From Planctomycetota bacterium (GTDB taxonomy: Bacteria; Planctomycetota; J058; JARGOJ01): a stretch of 8,254 nt of DNA. The position numbers were made by a program, and so were the translations under genes. Below are positions 5,927-8,254 of the stretch, piece by piece. The notes beneath the pieces were generated by a model. That model ran no database searches. It had not been told where the DNA came from and was given only the letters and a program-made list of their open reading frames with translations. Location: positions 1 to 8,254 of the forward strand of contig JARGOJ010000346.1 of assembly GCA_029210225.1 (NCBI GenBank), read 5' to 3'. The first letter of the stretch is position 1. Every line of letters starts with the position of its first letter.

Positions 5927-7291
5927 ATGAAGAAATTAATATCGCCTATTGGAGTCTTAATTGGAACTGTGCTCGCGTTTTCATCGGGCTGTGTCACCCA
6001 TAATCTAGATTACTCAACGAGAAAAGCTGCTAGCACTCAAGTGGAACAATCCTTCACGATTGATGTTCAGCCGTTTAAATATTCAGTAGGACTCGGGCCA
6101 AACCAACTCAGAGCGAATATCTTTTTAACTAAAAATGTGGCGGATGTCTTTCAACAAGCTCTCGAAATAGAATTGAAGAATGCCGGTTATAAGATTGGAG
6201 AGAGTGATATTCAATTAACAGGCGACATAAAAGAGCTTATCAATGGTCCCCCCAAAGTCATCTACTCTCTAAAAAACAATCGCGATGAATCCAATTACGA
6301 AAAGTCCGTTGAGTCTGCGGCCCGAGTCGTCGCAGTCTTGGATCTAGAATCAATGTATGCAAATATACGAGATGTGATCACTGACTATATTGATGACCCG
6401 GAATTCTACCAAACAGTCTGCAATGAAATTTATAAAAACGACCCGTCACGCAAGCCTCCTCAGAAGCTCATAAAAAAGGCCCAATCCACTCCGACCCCTA
6501 AGGTTATCGGAAAGACGGAGTCGTCCATTAAAAGCCCGACCAGGACCTTCGTATTAATTGTCGGGATCAATGACTACGCTGATAAAACAATCCCAAAGTT
6601 GAGATTTGCCGAGGCCGATGCTCGGTCAGTAACTAAGTTCTTCAAGCTCAGTAAGAAGAGTCGATCGTCTCAAGACAGAGTCGAGCTTCTTCTTGGCAAA
6701 AACGCGACTCGTATCAATATCGAAAAGGCTCTATCAGAGCACTTAATCAAGAAGGCGAACGGCCAGGAAGACATGGCCATCCTTTACTTTGCCGGCCACG
6801 GCTTCAAAGATGCCCGTCAAACCTACCTAGCCTGCGCCGATACAAAGCTCGACTCATTGAGGCAGACTGCTTTATCGGAGACTGTTCTTCGCAGTTATTG
6901 GAAAGACGTTCAAGCAGGCAACAAGGTCATGATTCTAGATGCTTGCCACTCAGGCGGAGTCAAGAATTTCCGGGGCATTGGAGGAGTCACAGTGGCTCCG
7001 CAAAGAAGTGCCAAAGCAAAGAGTTCAGAACAACTATCGATCGTCATGTCCTCAGCGGGAGCCAATCAATTCTCAGTCGAAGATGAAAACTACGGCCAGG
7101 GAGTTTTTACAGTGTCGTTAATTCAAGGATTATCGGGAGATGCGGACAACAACAATGACGGAAAGGTCAGCTCCGAGGAGATCAAGGATTACCTCACAGT
7201 GAACGTTCCTAAATTGGCCGCCGCCGCTGGCGGCAAGCAAAATCCGGAAGTGAAAGTCTACGGCTCTGGCTCTGTCTTTATGACCAGGTAA
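5927..7291 (+). CDS. predicted lipoprotein with caspase-fold (C14, metacaspase-like) protease domain
   Basis: A 454-aa protein. Residues 1-22 look like a lipoprotein signal: MKK, a hydrophobic stretch, then SSG-Cys22. Ser at -3 is not the usual Leu, so lipidation is likely but not certain. Residues about 40-170 form a small alpha/beta region (FTIDVQPF, a helix, DIQLTGDI) that I do not recognise; its pattern recalls envelope lipoproteins of the YajG kind. A Lys/Pro/Ser-rich linker (173-205) leads to the caspase domain (about 206-400). It has the first strand FVLIVGINDY, catalytic His291 in YFAGHG, and Cys340 in ILDACHSGG, with Asp338 where metacaspases place their basic-P1 specificity residue. 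GVFTVSLIQGL (392-402) closes the fold. Residues 407-418 fit an EF-hand calcium loop (Asp407, Asn409, Asp411, Gly412, Val414, Glu418). Catalytic residues are intact, so cleavage after Arg/Lys, perhaps calcium-dependent, is inferred. Base composition is markedly AT-richer than the genes to the left. Convergent with the TPR gene. Confidence 0.88.
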   Translation: MKKLISPIGVLIGTVLAFSSGCVTHNLDYSTRKAASTQVEQSFTIDVQPFKYSVGLGPNQLRANIFLTKNVADVFQQALEIELKNAGYKIGESDIQLTGDIKELINGPPKVIYSLKNNRDESNYEKSVESAARVVAVLDLESMYANIRDVITDYIDDPEFYQTVCNEIYKNDPSRKPPQKLIKKAQSTPTPKVIGKTESSIKSPTRTFVLIVGINDYADKTIPKLRFAEADARSVTKFFKLSKKSRSSQDRVELLLGKNATRINIEKALSEHLIKKANGQEDMAILYFAGHGFKDARQTYLACADTKLDSLRQTALSETVLRSYWKDVQAGNKVMILDACHSGGVKNFRGIGGVTVAPQRSAKAKSSEQLSIVMSSAGANQFSVEDENYGQGVFTVSLIQGLSGDADNNNDGKVSSEEIKDYLTVNVPKLAAAAGGKQNPEVKVYGSGSVFMTR

Positions 7292-7356
7292 GACTGTTGC
7301 TAAATGGATGGACGCGATCCTCAGCGATTTCACGTCCTCTCTTTATTTCTAGCCCT

Positions 7357-8254
7357 TTAGTTCTTTGGTCCTTCCGCCTCCTTCTTCCACTTCCCGAGTA
7401 AATTCTTCAAGTAAACCAATTCCCTCTTCATACGCTTCGATTCAACTCTCTCACTTAACTTTTGAAAGTTCTCGACAGCCAACTGAAGGTCATTGATAGC
7501 CTCTTTCAGGCGTCCCACTTCTTTCAAGGCATTGGCTAAACGGAAGAGTGAGACAGACAAGTCTCGCTGGGCCTGAGCATTGGAGGGATCTGACTTGGCC
7601 AAAGCTCGATTGATAGCGAGGCTTTCCCGATAGTTTTTGAAGGCGTCCGTGAACTCCCCCAAGCTCTTATAAGCGTCGCCCACTTTCTCCAATGAAACAG
7701 ACAAATCCCTCTGAGTTTGGACATTGGATGGGTCGGCCTTAACCAAGACCCGAACAATGTTTAGACAGCGCTTATAGTCATCCAAAGCGCCCTTGAGATT
7801 GCCTTGACTCTTTTTAACATCTCCTATTCTTTCCAATGAAATAGATAGACCTCGCTGGGCCTGGGCATTGGAAGGGTTCGCTTTGGCGAGCTGCGATCGA
7901 ATGTTAAAACTTCGCTGGTAATTCTTGAGGGCTCCCGCGAAATCATCCTGGCTCTGTTTAATGTTTCCAATTGTTTCCAGTGACGCGGATAAGTCCCTCT
8001 GAATCTGAGGATTGGAGGGATTCTCTTTGGCTAGTTTTGATCGAATAGCAAGACTCTGCTGGTAGTATTTAACGGCTGCTTTGAGATCGCCCTGGCGCGT
8101 TTTAACGTCTCCAATTTTCTCCAATGAAATGGACAAGCTCCGCTGAGCCTGGGCATTGGAGGGATCTCTTTTGGACAGGTCACGAAAAATAATGGACCAG
8201 TGTTGGTAGCTCTTTAGAGCCCCCGCGAAATCCTCCTGTCTCAATTTAATACTA
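7357..8254 (-). CDS. TPR-repeat protein, C-terminal part (5' end outside window)
   Basis: The minus-strand frame is open to the window edge, and the residues before the TTG at 8244 continue the repeat pattern (SIKLRQEDFAGAL against NIKQSQDDFAGAL). The gene therefore starts beyond 8254 and the TTG is internal. At least 298 residues are visible, made of 48-residue tetratricopeptide units with a core like GDVKxSQGDLxxALxxYxxSLxI, then LAKxDPSNAQAQRDLSVSLEKI. The conserved small and aromatic positions (Gly, Ala, Tyr, Leu, Ala, Pro) are those of TPR helices A and B. The last unit is degenerate and the end is charged (KKEAEGPKN). TPR arrays are scaffolds for protein binding. In my recollection, long arrays of this kind often sit C-terminal to an effector or signalling domain; here that part is not visible. 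It ends 65 bases from the caspase gene, tail to tail, with no convincing terminator between them. Confidence 0.9.
   Translation of the reverse strand, partial: SIKLRQEDFAGALKSYQHWSIIFRDLSKRDPSNAQAQRSLSISLEKIGDVKTRQGDLKAAVKYYQQSLAIRSKLAKENPSNPQIQRDLSASLETIGNIKQSQDDFAGALKNYQRSFNIRSQLAKANPSNAQAQRGLSISLERIGDVKKSQGNLKGALDDYKRCLNIVRVLVKADPSNVQTQRDLSVSLEKVGDAYKSLGEFTDAFKNYRESLAINRALAKSDPSNAQAQRDLSVSLFRLANALKEVGRLKEAINDLQLAVENFQKLSERVESKRMKRELVYLKNLLGKWKKEAEGPKN
7522..8241 (-). repeat. five tandem 144-base coding repeats (TPR units)
   Basis: Units run 8241-8098, 8097-7954, 7953-7810, 7809-7666 and 7665-7522, each encoding 48 residues in register with no length variation. A sixth, diverged unit follows to the stop. 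Similarity is visible at DNA level too: the stretch around GCCTGGGCATTGGAGGGAT recurs near 8148, 7860 and 7572, always at the PSNAQAQ segment. Such near-identical stretches suggest expansion by unequal recombination. Confidence 0.85.

Noticed and set aside
7310..7348. Possible terminator after the caspase gene: GGACG and CGTCC followed by a T-rich stretch
   Set aside because: The stem is only 5 bp with an 18-base loop and the T-tract is interrupted, too weak to call.
8242..8244. TTG at 8244 as the start codon of the TPR protein
   Set aside because: The codons before it continue the TPR consensus to the window edge, so the gene begins outside.
1..8254. Treating all genes as one new defence or signalling system
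   Set aside because: The genes lie on both strands with several convergent and divergent junctions, only STAS-Usp is an operon, and RecQ, Usp and the radical SAM protein are common housekeeping or stress genes. Adjacency alone is not evidence.

Overview
The window is ordinary bacterial chromosome: tightly packed genes, Shine-Dalgarno-type start sites and no insertion sequence, tRNA, rRNA or CRISPR. A lipoprotein-like signal peptide, a eukaryote-like Ser/Thr kinase, a caspase-fold protease and a long TPR protein fit a signalling-rich Gram-negative lineage (Myxococcota/Deltaproteobacteria, Planctomycetes-type PVC, or an uncultured candidate phylum). The species cannot be named from this sequence. 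The left two thirds are GC-rich (60-base samples give 58-68% GC) and the right third is clearly poorer (33% and 42%).

Layout. 1-1281 (+): 3' end of a RecQ-family DNA helicase with zinc knuckle, RQC winged helix and HRDC. 1386-3302 (+): a 638-aa protein with two kinase domains, the first with nearly complete catalytic motifs and the second a clear pseudokinase. 3303-3502: convergent intergenic region with two head-to-head hairpin repeats. 4667-3503 (-): a two-gene operon, a STAS-domain protein followed by an overlapping tandem-domain universal stress protein. 4717-5742 (+): a radical SAM protein of the PA0069/Rv2578c type, related to spore photoproduct lyase, ending in a sliding-clamp-like QLSLF motif. 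5927-7291 (+): a predicted lipoprotein with a C-terminal caspase (C14) domain and an EF-hand-like loop. 8254-7357 (-): C-terminal part of a TPR protein built of 48-residue units, running off the window.

Functionally there are two loose themes. DNA maintenance: RecQ and the radical SAM protein, which may dock on the beta clamp. Regulation and stress: kinase/pseudokinase, STAS, Usp, caspase and TPR. The only firm operon is STAS-Usp. Everything else is linked by proximity only, so calling the stretch one system would be speculation. The most distinctive items are the kinase-pseudokinase tandem, the apparently envelope-anchored caspase beside a TPR protein, and the clamp-like tail on the radical SAM enzyme.
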